Below, piece after piece: positions 1-9,786 of a stretch of DNA of 62,072 nt. The notes beneath the pieces were generated by a model that did not search any database, was not told the origin of the DNA, and saw only the letters and a program-made list of their open reading frames with translations. The translations under genes and the position numbers were made by a program. Location: contig JAUYTV010000047.1 in assembly GCA_030694985.1 (NCBI GenBank), positions 1 to 62,072 of the forward strand, written 5' to 3'. Origin of the DNA: Methanoregula sp. GTDB lineage: Archaea > Halobacteriota > Methanomicrobia > Methanomicrobiales > Methanospirillaceae. Position 1 is the first letter of the stretch, and each line of letters starts with the position of its first letter.

Positions 1-278
1 ACCATCATCGTGATAGTTCCCGCCCAGCGTGGCGCCTCATCGGACCACGCGGCGGGCAAGCGGTTGGATCCGAGCGATTGTAAACATTCCAGCCCAGATT
101 CACGTTTTATTTTTAGGGGCTGATATTTTACAATCACCTAATTTTTTTATCCGGTAACTGCACAAAGAGCAATCAGGGACAGACACTATCAGCCCTTTTT
201 TAATAGATCTGATATTACATATCGGATAGGTTTTTTCACTATGGTTAACGGTATGAATACAAAAATGTTTGAAAAAAA
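1..278. other. Left edge; no gene assigned
   Basis: No confident gene is seen. A short open frame runs off the left edge on each strand (roughly bases 1-110), so the tail or head of a neighbouring gene may lie here, but neither translation is recognisable. On the minus strand a run of seven T (bases 272-278) follows directly after the mtrH stop codon, which fits an archaeal oligo-T terminator for the mtr operon. Confidence 0.4.
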
Positions 279-1316
279 TTAAATGAGTTTAAAGATGGGG
301 TGGCTTTCTGATTTGCACTCGATCCCGAGCTGACGGGTCGCCTCAAGGACAGTGATGTCCGTGTAGGCCTGTGCGGTGATCATTGCTTCGACGTTCTCGA
401 TAGGTCCGTACATAATCAGGTCTGCACCGAGCGTGCTTGCAATCATGTTGCAGCCGATATCAGGAGCTGACCATGCTGCCTGCTTTATGCCTTCCATACC
501 GCCGAGGTAGTGGTGGGACATCTGCTTTAAGAGAACATCCTTACCTTCGTATCCTGCTGCGAGTACTGAGGGGGTCTTGCTCGTTCCCTTCCAGCGCTTG
601 AGCCAGGTCCAGGAAACGGTCATGTTGTGGTATGCACCACCGGTCGGGTATCCGTGGATGGCCTTGCATGCAAGGATCTCACGGTATGAGCCGCCGCTGC
701 CGAGACCGAGCGGGGTTGCTGCAGTGTCGAGAATCGGGCGCTTGATACCGCAGTACTCTGCGATCTCGAGCATACCCTTGGTCTGTCCTGCAACGCCACC
801 GGAGGTGAGCACTTTCTCCCTGCCGGTAACTGACGGATCTGCCGGGTTGAATGCAAGCACAATGGCTGCATCCACATCACTGTTCTTGAGTGCTTCGATG
901 CTCTCTGGCAGGATCGAACCGTTGATCGAGTTGTAGATCGCACGGTTTGCAAGGCCGACATCGGTTACGTACTTGCATGCATGGGCAAGTGCCGTTGGAA
1001 CTGATGAGTCCATTAAGAACGCGGTCTTGTTGTCAATTGAGTCGAACCAGCTGAAGTAGCTCTCGAATGCCTCGCCGTACTCCGCGATGATCTGGATGAA
1101 GTGCGGGATACCGGTCAGGTCTGAGAGGACCTGACAGCGGTTCCAGAGGGCTTCTGCCTTTGCTTTGTCGATAGTTCCTTTGTGGTCGTCAAGCACACAC
1201 TCGTGCTTGTTGTAGAAGATTGATGCACCCAATACAGTAGGGTACTCGCCGGGCTGTCCACCGATCTTGGTACCGTTGAAGTCCCAGACACTCTGTTCTT
1301 TTTCAAATCTGAACAT
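279..1316 (-). CDS. mtrH: Methyl-H4MPT:CoM methyltransferase subunit H
   Basis: MtrH transfers the methyl group from methyl-tetrahydromethanopterin to the cob(I)amide carried by MtrA, the first half-reaction of the sodium-pumping Mtr complex in the penultimate step of methanogenesis. It is a soluble TIM-barrel-like protein. The product is 345 residues, slightly longer than the usual ~310-320. The start MFRFEKEQ resembles family N-termini, and Gly-rich loops (ATPLGLGSGGSYRE, TSGGVAGQTKG) typical of MtrH are present. It is the last gene of the operon, 17 bp after the MtrA-MtrG fusion, and is followed by an oligo-T tract. Assignment is secure from sequence and context. Confidence 0.96.
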   Translation of the reverse strand: MFRFEKEQSVWDFNGTKIGGQPGEYPTVLGASIFYNKHECVLDDHKGTIDKAKAEALWNRCQVLSDLTGIPHFIQIIAEYGEAFESYFSWFDSIDNKTAFLMDSSVPTALAHACKYVTDVGLANRAIYNSINGSILPESIEALKNSDVDAAIVLAFNPADPSVTGREKVLTSGGVAGQTKGMLEIAEYCGIKRPILDTAATPLGLGSGGSYREILACKAIHGYPTGGAYHNMTVSWTWLKRWKGTSKTPSVLAAGYEGKDVLLKQMSHHYLGGMEGIKQAAWSAPDIGCNMIASTLGADLIMYGPIENVEAMITAQAYTDITVLEATRQLGIECKSESHPIFKLI

Positions 1317-1333
1317 ATTCGTTTACACCTCCA

Positions 1334-2071
1334 TTACACCATTGTCATTAATTTCTGGAACAGGAACAGCATCATCACAAATACGATAACGCCTGCCATG
1401 AGGCCGTAGAGAATACCGATATCCCGTCCAATCTTTCTTCCAACACGCTGCGCAACCTCTGCATCCACGAACTCGATCTGCTTCTCGATCTTGTCGAGTC
1501 GCTTCTCAATTTCGAGGAACTGGGGGTTTGCAGACGCAGAGCCAACTTCAGCGCCACCGGCAGCTTCCTTGACTTCGACGACAAAGGCTTCACCAGAAAA
1601 CGCACCCGGGTCCCGGGCTTTGAGTTCGTTGATCTTGGCCTTGATTGCGCCTAAGTCTTCGCTTTCCATGATGTTGACGATCTCCGTCTGGTCCTGGAAG
1701 CGCTTGATAGCTGCATCGTTGAGGTTCTCGATGAAGGGAATCGCACCCTCGGCACCGACAACCCTGCCGTCTTTGACTCCGCCTTTATGGAGTGCGCCTA
1801 ATGTCTGGCCTGATAAGTGGCCCTTGACTTCAGTACCACAGAACAGTATGAACCGGATATTGGGGTTGGCAATGACGTTTGCGATAACCTTCTCAAGACC
1901 GAGGTTTTCAGTCTTACAAGAACCGCACAATGCTGCTCCCGCATCACAGACACCCTGTTCATCGAGGTGTGAACCCATAGTGACTACAGCCACCGGGCTG
2001 TTTGCGTCTCCTGAATGGTAGTCACCCTTTACTAGCGGCCATCCACTTGCTGGTGATTTCTTGTCTGCCAT
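1334..2071 (-). CDS. mtrA2/mtrG: MtrA-MtrG fusion (second corrinoid domain on MtrG)
   Basis: This 245-residue protein has two parts. Residues 1 to about 172 nearly duplicate the cobalamin-binding domain of the neighbouring MtrA, including the [11 protein letters not shown] loop whose His85 corresponds to the cobalt-ligating His84 of studied MtrA. One substitution is obvious (Ala to Ser in the DPGAFxGEAF stretch). Residues from about 178 are not the MtrA tail; they match MtrG ([35 protein letters not shown]) and end in one membrane helix. No separate mtrG exists, and the gene occupies the canonical mtrG slot between mtrF and mtrH. The MtrG half probably keeps its structural role. Whether the extra corrinoid domain binds B12 and works is inference. 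The split point and full-length open frame are directly visible. Confidence 0.9.
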   Translation of the reverse strand: MADKKSPASGWPLVKGDYHSGDANSPVAVVTMGSHLDEQGVCDAGAALCGSCKTENLGLEKVIANVIANPNIRFILFCGTEVKGHLSGQTLGALHKGGVKDGRVVGAEGAIPFIENLNDAAIKRFQDQTEIVNIMESEDLGAIKAKINELKARDPGAFSGEAFVVEVKEAAGGAEVGSASANPQFLEIEKRLDKIEKQIEFVDAEVAQRVGRKIGRDIGILYGLMAGVIVFVMMLFLFQKLMTMV

Positions 2072-2072
2072 G

Positions 2073-2279
2073 TTATTTCACCACCAGTAATGCCGGTAAA
2101 ATGATCAGGATCAATGCAAGGAGTAATCCTGCAACAAATCCGACCAGGCCGGTTGCAGTGACTGCCGAGTCAATCTTGTTGGTCCTGACAAGGATCTGTG
2201 ACTTATAGCGGATGTTCTCCACCATATTATCGATCGCCACCATCCTGACAGGTCCTGTAGATTTTGCTTCTTCTGCCAT
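2073..2279 (-). CDS. mtrF: Methyl-H4MPT:CoM methyltransferase subunit F
   Basis: A small 68-residue Mtr subunit with a soluble N-terminal segment ([18 protein letters not shown], resembling other MtrF proteins) and one C-terminal membrane helix (about residues 43-65). It lies between mtrA and the mtrA-mtrG fusion, matching the canonical E-D-C-B-A-F-G-H order. A GTG nine bases upstream (2288) is in frame, but the ATG at 2279 follows a GGTGA ribosome-binding site overlapping the mtrA stop, so it is preferred. MtrF is usually described as resembling the N-terminal part of MtrA, and its precise role in the complex is unresolved. Confidence 0.88.
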   Translation of the reverse strand: MAEEAKSTGPVRMVAIDNMVENIRYKSQILVRTNKIDSAVTATGLVGFVAGLLLALILIILPALLVVK

Positions 2280-2284
2280 CTCTT

Positions 2285-3007
2285 TCACCTCATCATCAGG
2301 ATTCCGACCAGTGCGAACGAGACGATCAGACCGATCATCAGACCTTCGATCTTACCTGCATAAACCCCGGCGGCAAACTTGTCCCGGTACCCGATGTCTG
2401 TAACCATCTTTTCGATGATTTTCATACGGGCGGTAATAAGTGCCATTTCACCGGAGAGCGGGCGTACTTCGCCACCTGACTCTTCAGCGCCACCGGCAGC
2501 TTCCTTGACTTCGACAACAAAGGCTTCACCAGCAAACGCACCCGGGTCACGGGCTTTGAGTTCGTTGATTTTGGCCTTGATTGCGCCTAAGTCTTCGCTT
2601 TCCATGATGTTGACGATCTCCGTCTGGTCCTGGAAGCGCTTGATAGCTGCATCGTTTAAGTTCTCAATGAAGGGAATCGCACCCTCAGCACCGACAACCC
2701 TGCCGTCTTTGACCCCACCTTTGTGGAGTGCGCCTAAGGTCTGGCCTGATAAGTGGCCCTTGACTTCAGTACCGCAGAACAGTATGAACCGGATATTGGG
2801 GTTGGCAATGACGTTTGCGATAACCTTCTCAAGACCGAGATTTTCAGTCTTACAAGAACCGCACAATGCCGCGCCTGCATCACAAACACCCTGTTCATCG
2901 AGGTGTGAACCCATGGTGACAACAGCCACCGGGCTGTTTGCGTCTCCTGAATGGTAGTCACCCTTTACGAGCGGCCATCCACTTGCTGGTGATTTCTTGT
3001 CTGCCAT
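2285..3007 (-). CDS. mtrA: Methyl-H4MPT:CoM methyltransferase corrinoid subunit A
   Basis: MtrA carries the 5-hydroxybenzimidazolyl-cobamide prosthetic group that receives methyl from MtrH and passes it to coenzyme M on MtrE; demethylation is coupled to Na+ export. The 240-residue product has the soluble corrinoid domain (residues 1-172, His85 in the [11 protein letters not shown] loop), a linker, and one C-terminal membrane helix (about 212-238), the normal MtrA architecture. Codons 1 to about 172 are nearly identical at DNA level to the second copy in the fusion gene. That suggests recent duplication or ongoing gene conversion. It follows mtrB by one base and is followed closely by mtrF. 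Confidence 0.96.
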   Translation of the reverse strand: MADKKSPASGWPLVKGDYHSGDANSPVAVVTMGSHLDEQGVCDAGAALCGSCKTENLGLEKVIANVIANPNIRFILFCGTEVKGHLSGQTLGALHKGGVKDGRVVGAEGAIPFIENLNDAAIKRFQDQTEIVNIMESEDLGAIKAKINELKARDPGAFAGEAFVVEVKEAAGGAEESGGEVRPLSGEMALITARMKIIEKMVTDIGYRDKFAAGVYAGKIEGLMIGLIVSFALVGILMMR

Positions 3008-3008
3008 A

Positions 3009-3302
3009 TCAGCCCACCTTGATCAACTGGAATGCAATGATCCCAGCAATGAATAATCCAACCGCAAGCCCGTACCAGAATGAGGTGATACTGCCACCAA
3101 TCGCAAGTCCTTTTTCCCTGTTGGGGAACGAGGCAAGCATGTTGCCTTCGCCTGCGAGCATGTTGACCAGATCATCGCTTGTTGCTTCGAGCACAGCGAC
3201 TTTCTCCAGAATCGGGGAGAATGATTCGCCAGCTGTCGTGATGATACCAACCATCGGGTCTGCAACAAGTCCGAACTCCGGAAGCACCTGAATGTATGCC
3301 AT
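3009..3302 (-). CDS. mtrB: Methyl-H4MPT:CoM methyltransferase subunit B
   Basis: A 97-residue Mtr subunit beginning [16 protein letters not shown], which matches the MtrB N-terminus, with one C-terminal membrane helix (about residues 73-95). In the complex MtrB is a small single-helix subunit associated with the MtrA/G stalk. The gene directly abuts the mtrC stop (3303) and precedes mtrA by one base, so translation is probably coupled. No anomalies are seen. Confidence 0.93.
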   Translation of the reverse strand: MAYIQVLPEFGLVADPMVGIITTAGESFSPILEKVAVLEATSDDLVNMLAGEGNMLASFPNREKGLAIGGSITSFWYGLAVGLFIAGIIAFQLIKVG

Positions 3303-4157
3303 TTAGTGTCCCTCCGTATCAGGAATCGGCTTTGAATCAAGCCATGCTGCTGCATCGCGCTTTGACATCGCAAAGAACTGGCCGTATGTGTATAACCATC
3401 CGATAATTGCGACAATCAGCGAGATGAGTGCTGCACCAGCGCTGATAAAGGCAAAGGACATGACTGCTGCGACAATCATGCTCAAAAATCCACACTCTGC
3501 GGTAAGCATGAGCATACGGTCCTGTTTCCAGCCGGGTCCCAGGCACGCGTTGAACGGGTGCTGGATTGCAATTGCTCCAAGCAGGAATGCGACAGCGATA
3601 AGTCCGCCACCAAGGAATGAATTTGCATAGCTGGTGATGGGGAATCCAAGGAACGTGGCTGTTGATGTTGTCAGGCCGGTAAAGGTGAATCCACCGGTGA
3701 TCATTGCTGCAAATCCCATAACGGTAAGTGCACCAACCACTGCCATTTCGGTCAGTGCCTGGATCATGGCCGGGATCTTCATGTTCAGGATATTGTTCGA
3801 AACGTACCCGAGGATCAAACCAATGACTGCTGCGAGAACGAGGGCAACAATCGGAGCTAGCATACCATATTTGGTTGCGAGCAGCATCGCGATTGTACCC
3901 GAACCGAATGCGATCATACCTGCAGAGGGAACGCCGGTACCGATACCGTAGCTGCACAGCACCTTGATGGTGTGGCTGCCCCAGATCAGTGCAGCAACTA
4001 CTGCAAGTCCTCCGAAGAATGAGAACATCTGAGTGTTGGTGAACGCATTGAGGTACGTCAGATAGATGCACACGAGTGTGCTTACGAGGCCCGCAATCAT
4101 TATTTTATCGTGCGGGACGCCGCCTGCAATTACTTCAATTTTTACTGACATCTTCAC
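3303..4157 (-). CDS. mtrC: Methyl-H4MPT:CoM methyltransferase subunit C
   Basis: A 284-residue polytopic membrane protein with about seven to eight predicted helices. With MtrD and MtrE it forms the membrane core that couples methyl transfer to sodium translocation. The start MKMSVKIEV is preceded by a purine-rich ribosome-binding site just downstream of the mtrD stop (3-bp gap). Length and hydrophobicity are normal for MtrC. It is the third gene of the mtr operon and nothing unusual is seen. Confidence 0.94.
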   Translation of the reverse strand: MKMSVKIEVIAGGVPHDKIMIAGLVSTLVCIYLTYLNAFTNTQMFSFFGGLAVVAALIWGSHTIKVLCSYGIGTGVPSAGMIAFGSGTIAMLLATKYGMLAPIVALVLAAVIGLILGYVSNNILNMKIPAMIQALTEMAVVGALTVMGFAAMITGGFTFTGLTTSTATFLGFPITSYANSFLGGGLIAVAFLLGAIAIQHPFNACLGPGWKQDRMLMLTAECGFLSMIVAAVMSFAFISAGAALISLIVAIIGWLYTYGQFFAMSKRDAAAWLDSKPIPDTEGH

Positions 4158-4160
4158 ACC

Positions 4161-4994
4161 TCATATTGCAACGATCAGGATCGCTACGAATCCGCAGAGT
4201 GCCGAAGCAACAGCGGATGCAACGATTGCCCGTGGCCAGCGCTTGAACTTCGGGTCGTGGGGACCTTCAATCGTTCCGGTGATGTTGTATGCGGTCAGCA
4301 CTGCATTCACGAGGAACATAGCGACAGCGAACATACCGGCAACTGATACCGCAACAGGCAAAACCTGTGCATGGGTTGCACTCATCAGGGTTGGGAATGT
4401 TGCCTTGTAGAGATCCAGAAGGGCCAGGTAAATGAGTGTACCGCCTGCACCGGCAAGGATACCGCCAATTACGCCACCAACGAAGGAGACGAACGGAAGA
4501 CCGTGACCTTCAGTACCCTGGGATTTGAATTCCGCCTGCGAATCTCCGGTGATGGGGTCATGTAAGACTTTACCAGACGCGGCCGGGATACCCATACCAT
4601 AGACGTAGACAAAGTTCACCATCATACAGGTGATTGCCATCATCAGACCGCCACCAATACCTCCGGTGATCGTTGCAACGGTCGTACCCAGTGGTGCAGC
4701 CCATGCTCCACCGAAGAGTCCGGCAAGACCTGCACCAGCGGCAAGCATTGCGACACCTGTTGCAATACCCGGTGCCTGTCCCATTGCTGCGGGAGCACCG
4801 CCGACCGGTACGAAGTGAGTGCCGAATCCAATCAGGACACCGCCAACGATGACACCGATCAGGGCCGTGAGACCGAGGTTCGGTGAGACATAATAGCAGG
4901 CTCCGAGAATGATTATCAGGAGAACAACACCGACTGCCATTGCCGTCGGGTTCATTGCGCCGCCAGCCTGTGGTTTTGCTGCAACTGCGCTCAT
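4161..4994 (-). CDS. mtrD: Methyl-H4MPT:CoM methyltransferase subunit D
   Basis: A 277-residue membrane subunit with Gly/Ala-rich helices and the conserved loop MGIPAASGKVLHDPITGD around residues 134-151, characteristic of MtrD. It forms part of the Na+-translocating module with MtrC and MtrE. The ATG overlaps the mtrE stop by four bases (ATGA), indicating translational coupling. Family length and operon position are as expected. Confidence 0.95.
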   Translation of the reverse strand: MSAVAAKPQAGGAMNPTAMAVGVVLLIIILGACYYVSPNLGLTALIGVIVGGVLIGFGTHFVPVGGAPAAMGQAPGIATGVAMLAAGAGLAGLFGGAWAAPLGTTVATITGGIGGGLMMAITCMMVNFVYVYGMGIPAASGKVLHDPITGDSQAEFKSQGTEGHGLPFVSFVGGVIGGILAGAGGTLIYLALLDLYKATFPTLMSATHAQVLPVAVSVAGMFAVAMFLVNAVLTAYNITGTIEGPHDPKFKRWPRAIVASAVASALCGFVAILIVAI

Positions 4995-5890
4995 GCGTCT
5001 GCCTCCTTAGCTGCTGTGTAGGGTCCGTAGTTCTTGCGTGCCCAGACCTCGATGTACCGGTCGATGACGGTGAAGACGAGGATCATAAGAACGCCTACTG
5101 CGATTGCACCCCAGCCTGCGTAGATCCTCTCAAAGAGAATGGTACGCCAGATTTCTAAGAAAACAATCAGACCAAAACAGATACCGGATGCTGAACCCCC
5201 AATCTTGTGGGTAAAAAATCCGTTGTCAATCGAGTTGCGCTCGCCGGCTTCGGCATAGCGGACGATGTTACCTGATGCAGAGATCGGCACACCTGCGCCA
5301 AACTTCTGGTTCTGGTACTGACGTTCCTTACCATAGTACGGGTTGCCCGTCGCAGATCCTGCTGCACCGAGTGCAATACCCCAGATCAGTGCGAGCAGTG
5401 GCAGCGGGAACGGGTGTCCCAGAGCGCCATTGATCAACTGACAGAGTGCTACAGTACAGAAAATTGCGATGAACGCATGTGCCATGGTGACCGTTGTCAT
5501 GGACTTAATAATATCCACATAAACGGGCTGACCGAACTTGGCAAGACTTGCTGTTCTGCCAAGGTACGCTGTCGTTGCGTAAACGCCCTGAACAAAGACT
5601 GCAAGAATACAGCCGAGGACGATTGCAAGGATCGCGTTGACTTGCATAGCCATAAAAGCCCATGCCAGGCCTGCACCTAGTGCACACCAGAGACCGTATG
5701 CCGGGGGTTCACCAGCGACCGCCTTGTTGAAGATGCGGTGCAGGAATCCCATCTGCGGTGCGAGCTGAACCTGTGAGTTCGGGTCACCTTGTGATCCGAT
5801 GTTGGATTCAGTATCTTCCGCAGAACCGGCTACAGTGGCAAGAGCTCCTGTCAATGCAGTAATTCCAATGCCAAATACAATATTTTCCAT
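4991..5890 (-). CDS. mtrE: Methyl-H4MPT:CoM methyltransferase subunit E
   Basis: The first gene of the mtr operon. Its 299-residue product has about six to seven membrane helices and the polar loop ATGNPYYGKERQYQNQKFG seen in MtrE. In structural models MtrE is the membrane subunit closest to the coenzyme M methyl-transfer site and is implicated in Na+ passage. The start (MENIVFGIG) follows a GGAGG-type ribosome-binding site. A 320-bp AT-rich stretch upstream should hold the operon promoter. Confidence 0.95.
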   Translation of the reverse strand: MENIVFGIGITALTGALATVAGSAEDTESNIGSQGDPNSQVQLAPQMGFLHRIFNKAVAGEPPAYGLWCALGAGLAWAFMAMQVNAILAIVLGCILAVFVQGVYATTAYLGRTASLAKFGQPVYVDIIKSMTTVTMAHAFIAIFCTVALCQLINGALGHPFPLPLLALIWGIALGAAGSATGNPYYGKERQYQNQKFGAGVPISASGNIVRYAEAGERNSIDNGFFTHKIGGSASGICFGLIVFLEIWRTILFERIYAGWGAIAVGVLMILVFTVIDRYIEVWARKNYGPYTAAKEADA

Positions 5891-6210
5891 TTAGCCTCCT
5901 CCCCTCGTGCGATGAACGAGAGTATTCAAAATGCAATGCCACCAACATCGAGTTAAACTCTTTGTGGTTAGTGTAAATTTGGTGAGCGGTTCATTAAAAG
6001 GTTTCGAATTAGTTTCGGCGAGAACTGAGTATATTACGCCCATTTTAAAAATCGGAGGCGTATTCGGATTTATTTAATCATGTGGATTTGTGTTAACGAA
6101 AAAAAAGTTGTGTTGCAGGCAATCGGGGTTGCGTTATTGACGATATTTATGAAATAGCCCAATAACGGGCAGCAACAGATGTTTCGTATGCATAAGATCT
6201 GCAACAGGAC
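5891..6210 (-). promoter_or_regulatory. mtr operon leader and promoter region
   Basis: No gene is seen in these 320 bases. On the minus strand a CGAAA motif followed by CTTTTAAT (about 5992-6006) resembles an archaeal BRE/TATA pair and would give a leader of roughly 75-85 nt before mtrE. A second AT-rich candidate (CGTAATATAC, about 6030-6040) lies further upstream. Next to the channel gene's 3' end, GTTATTG and CAATAAC (about 6132-6165) form a 7-bp inverted repeat. The start site cannot be fixed from sequence alone. Confidence 0.4.
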
Positions 6211-7029
6211 TTATGTCCCTTCCGGTGGCCGGTTTATGAGTTCCCTTTCAATCCGGTCCAGCTGTTGCTGCATCTGCTGGTTTAGCCGGTTCTGTTCATG
6301 GAGGGCATTTCGGATCTGCGAAATATCAGTGTCTGCCCCTGACATGTCCTGTCCATTATTCTCCGTTGAATCCGGTGCAAGGAGTTTGTTTGCGATAAAA
6401 CCGGCCAGGGTGCCAATGAGGCCGACACCCATGGTCATTACAGCGACTCCTACCAACCGTCCTCCTGTGGTTACCGGGTAACGGTCGCCATATCCTACTG
6501 TAGTGAGAGTGACGTATACCCACCACATCGCGTCAGAGGCTGACTGGATATTTGCATTCGGAGCTGCCCGTTCAGCCATGAGTACAAAAAAGGCCCCGCT
6601 CTCAATGACGAGCATGACGCAGAAGATGACGATGTAGAGCACGCTATCAGCCTTATGTTTCTTAAGCTGGCTGAGTATGTTCCGGCCTCCATACTTTTTT
6701 AAAAGCCGGTACGCCTTGAAGATACGAAAGAGCCGCAGTATGCGCAGGGCGGGGATGCTTGCGAGGAGGTCTGCCCACCCCCAGTCACGGAAGAAATAGT
6801 ACTTCTTTGATTGGGCAGTGATGAAGCGGTACAGGAAATCAGAAAGGAAGATGATGGTTAAGAAAAAATTGAATGTGATAATAACGTTCAGGGCATCGGG
6901 ATCGATACCGGGAATCCAGATGATGAAGAGGTTGATGACGGACAATATGGAGACGAGGATGATGAAGATCTCGTAGCCGGGATCTTTCATGTCCTGCATG
7001 TCGGTATTTGCTTTGATTCCTTCATCCAT
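6211..7029 (-). CDS. Voltage-gated-type potassium channel (Kv superfamily)
   Basis: A 272-residue protein with six predicted membrane segments. An Arg/Lys-rich S4-like segment (about residues 92-112, LRILRLFRIFKAYRLLKK) is followed by a pore loop with the selectivity filter TTVGYGD (about 177-183). The C-terminal 45 residues are Gln-rich and probably coiled coil (NRLNQQMQQQLDRIEREL), likely a tetramerisation tail, replacing the RCK domain of many prokaryotic channels. It is expected to conduct K+ in the cytoplasmic membrane. It is monocistronic and converges on no neighbour. Voltage dependence is not proven. Confidence 0.88.
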   Translation of the reverse strand: MDEGIKANTDMQDMKDPGYEIFIILVSILSVINLFIIWIPGIDPDALNVIITFNFFLTIIFLSDFLYRFITAQSKKYYFFRDWGWADLLASIPALRILRLFRIFKAYRLLKKYGGRNILSQLKKHKADSVLYIVIFCVMLVIESGAFFVLMAERAAPNANIQSASDAMWWVYVTLTTVGYGDRYPVTTGGRLVGVAVMTMGVGLIGTLAGFIANKLLAPDSTENNGQDMSGADTDISQIRNALHEQNRLNQQMQQQLDRIERELINRPPEGT

Positions 7030-7287
7030 GGGCGTGTTTCCCCTTTTTAATCACTTGTATTCTCGTGCCGTAATATAAAAACCGGTAGGATTCAGATCCT
7101 GATGACCGCAACGATGTGAACCCAGAGGATTAGATCCTTAGGGCCTTTTTTAAAAAGTTATCCGCCTCCATGCTCGTGTTTGATTACTGGACATAACAGG
7201 ACATGACAGTAAATTACAGCAGTAACCTGTAGATTTACCGGGATCCATTTCCCAAACTATAAAACACCCCGGGCCCGGAAATATACT

Positions 7288-7563
7288 ATGGAACGGATCA
7301 TCGCCGTAGCAAAGGGTCAGGTCCAGGGAGTGGGATACCGGCACTATATCTCAAATTGTGCTCAGGCGACCGGGGTGCATGGATATGTCAAAAATCTTCC
7401 TGATGGCACTGTTGAGATGGTAGCCGAGAGTTCTCCTGCCGCCATTGCAGATTTCATCCGCCTGGCTCATGCCCGTAGTGACCCAGTGATACATGTCGAG
7501 GATATCGTGGTTAAGAACAGTCCTGCAACTGAAAAACTCCACGGTTTTCATGTCTATTGGTAA
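7288..7563 (+). CDS. acyP: Acylphosphatase
   Basis: A 91-residue small acylphosphatase that hydrolyses carboxyl-phosphate bonds in acylphosphates. The signature GQVQGVGYRHYISNCA (about 10-25) provides the catalytic Arg of the phosphate-binding loop. A second motif, GYVKNLPDGTVEM, carries the catalytic Asn. Length is typical. The gene stands alone, with AT-rich sequence (AACTATAAAACACC) about 30 bp upstream of the ATG that can serve as the TATA box, giving a nearly leaderless message. Confidence 0.94.
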   Translation: MERIIAVAKGQVQGVGYRHYISNCAQATGVHGYVKNLPDGTVEMVAESSPAAIADFIRLAHARSDPVIHVEDIVVKNSPATEKLHGFHVYW

Positions 7564-7619
7564 CCGGGGTTTTTAAAAAGGCCGTGTGCCTCCCGGCAAC
7601 TTTTTCCCTGGTACAGATC

Positions 7620-7735
7620 AGTGTTCCAGCCTGTCGCTTACCGACCCAAAGCCGGTTAGCAGCAGCAACTGCGTCATCTGCTCCCTCTGCATATGCATCA
7701 GCCCCGACCTGTTTCCAGAGCATACTCCGGGTGTG
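7620..7735 (-). pseudogene. Possible remnant of a corrinoid-protein C-terminus
   Basis: Between the convergent acyP and arsC genes, a minus-strand frame encodes WKQVGADAYAEGADDAVAAA, which resembles the C-terminal helix region of methyltransferase corrinoid (B12-binding) proteins, where (I/V)GAD-Y-A..A..AV is common. Nothing N-terminal to it is preserved, and the frame soon becomes unconvincing. It may be a gene relic or chance resemblance. Confidence 0.22.
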
Positions 7736-7750
7736 GTTGAACTTTAAGCA

Positions 7751-8160
7751 TCAGATTTTTGCAAATGTTGCATCGATCCACCTTATGATCTCATCCCGCA
7801 CCTTCCGGAATCCGGCCCGGACTTCCTCATCGGACCCGGTAAATGCCGAAGGGTCCGGGAAACTCTGGTAGATTACCTCCTGTGCTCCCGGAAAGAACGG
7901 GCAGGCTTTTTGTGCAGAATCGCAGACCGTAACGACCGTTTCAATCCCTTTCCCGAAGAGATCATCGATGAGTTTCGAACGGTGACCCGAGATGTCGATC
8001 CCGATCTCCTTCATAACTTCGATTGCTCTCGGGTGTACCCGGGTTACTTCGGTTCCGCCACTGAATACTTCGTACCGGTCGCCATACTTTGCATTCATGT
8101 ACCCTTCCGCCATCTGGGAGCGTGCGGAGTTGTGGGTGCAGATAAATAAGATCTTCTTTT

Positions 8161-8164
<4 letters not shown>
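7751..8164 (-). CDS. arsC: Arsenate reductase, thioredoxin-coupled LMW-PTP type
   Basis: A 137-residue ArsC of the low-molecular-weight phosphatase fold, reducing As(V) to As(III). The P-loop [13 protein letters not shown] (Cys9-x5-Arg) is the nucleophile site, and two further cysteines in [15 protein letters not shown] form the disulfide relay of thioredoxin-dependent enzymes. It overlaps the acr3 stop by four bases and is the last gene of the operon. A mini-thioredoxin and ferredoxin:thioredoxin reductase encoded upstream in the same operon are plausible electron donors; that link is inference. Confidence 0.93.
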
Positions 8165-9240
<1,076 letters not shown>

Positions 9241-9348
9241 AATGCATTCACCCCGTTTGTGGTAATGCGGTCATTCCCCATAGCCATCATCATATATCTC
9301 GTACCCTCATCCAGTACCTTCATTTCTCCACGTCCCTTTTCCAATTTC

Positions 9349-9786
9349 TTAAAGAATCCGCTCAAGGATCTCCACGGCATCGCGCACGCAGGCAGGGCAT
9401 TTTGTTTTGAACAGGTTCGCCTTTGCGGCTCCATCGTACTCAGCCTGAACGCTCAGGTTGTGCCCGAGGATGCCGGTACATTTCACCGAACCGTGCTTAT
9501 GAGTAAATTCCTGGATGAACTGCCGGGTGAGCGCCCGGGTCTTCTCGGTCGCACCCCCGTCATCACCCGGTACTTCCTTGCCGTACTTCAGGCCGATCAC
9601 CATGATTGCGCCGGATACCGCGCCACAGATATTCCCGGTCCGGGAAATTCCCGCACCAAAGCCGCACGCAATCTTCCGTGCCATCTTTTCCTCAAGGTTC
9701 AGATCTCTGGCAAATACCGAAAAGACCGACGCCGAACAGGTGATCCCGGTTGAAAAAATTTTCATGGCTTCATCAGATTTTGTCAT
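9349..9786 (-). CDS. C_GCAxxG_C_C family redox protein
   Basis: A 145-residue protein of the C_GCAxxG_C_C family (putative redox-active, possibly metal-binding). The conserved spacing is visible: an early Cys (ITCSAS), CGFGAGISRTGNICGAVSGA in the middle, and a C-terminal KTKCPACV. Members often lie beside reductases and cytochromes, but no reaction is established. The ATG overlaps the stop of the upstream DGC protein by four bases, placing it firmly in the arsenic/thiol operon. Confidence 0.82.
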   Translation of the reverse strand: MTKSDEAMKIFSTGITCSASVFSVFARDLNLEEKMARKIACGFGAGISRTGNICGAVSGAIMVIGLKYGKEVPGDDGGATEKTRALTRQFIQEFTHKHGSVKCTGILGHNLSVQAEYDGAAKANLFKTKCPACVRDAVEILERIL

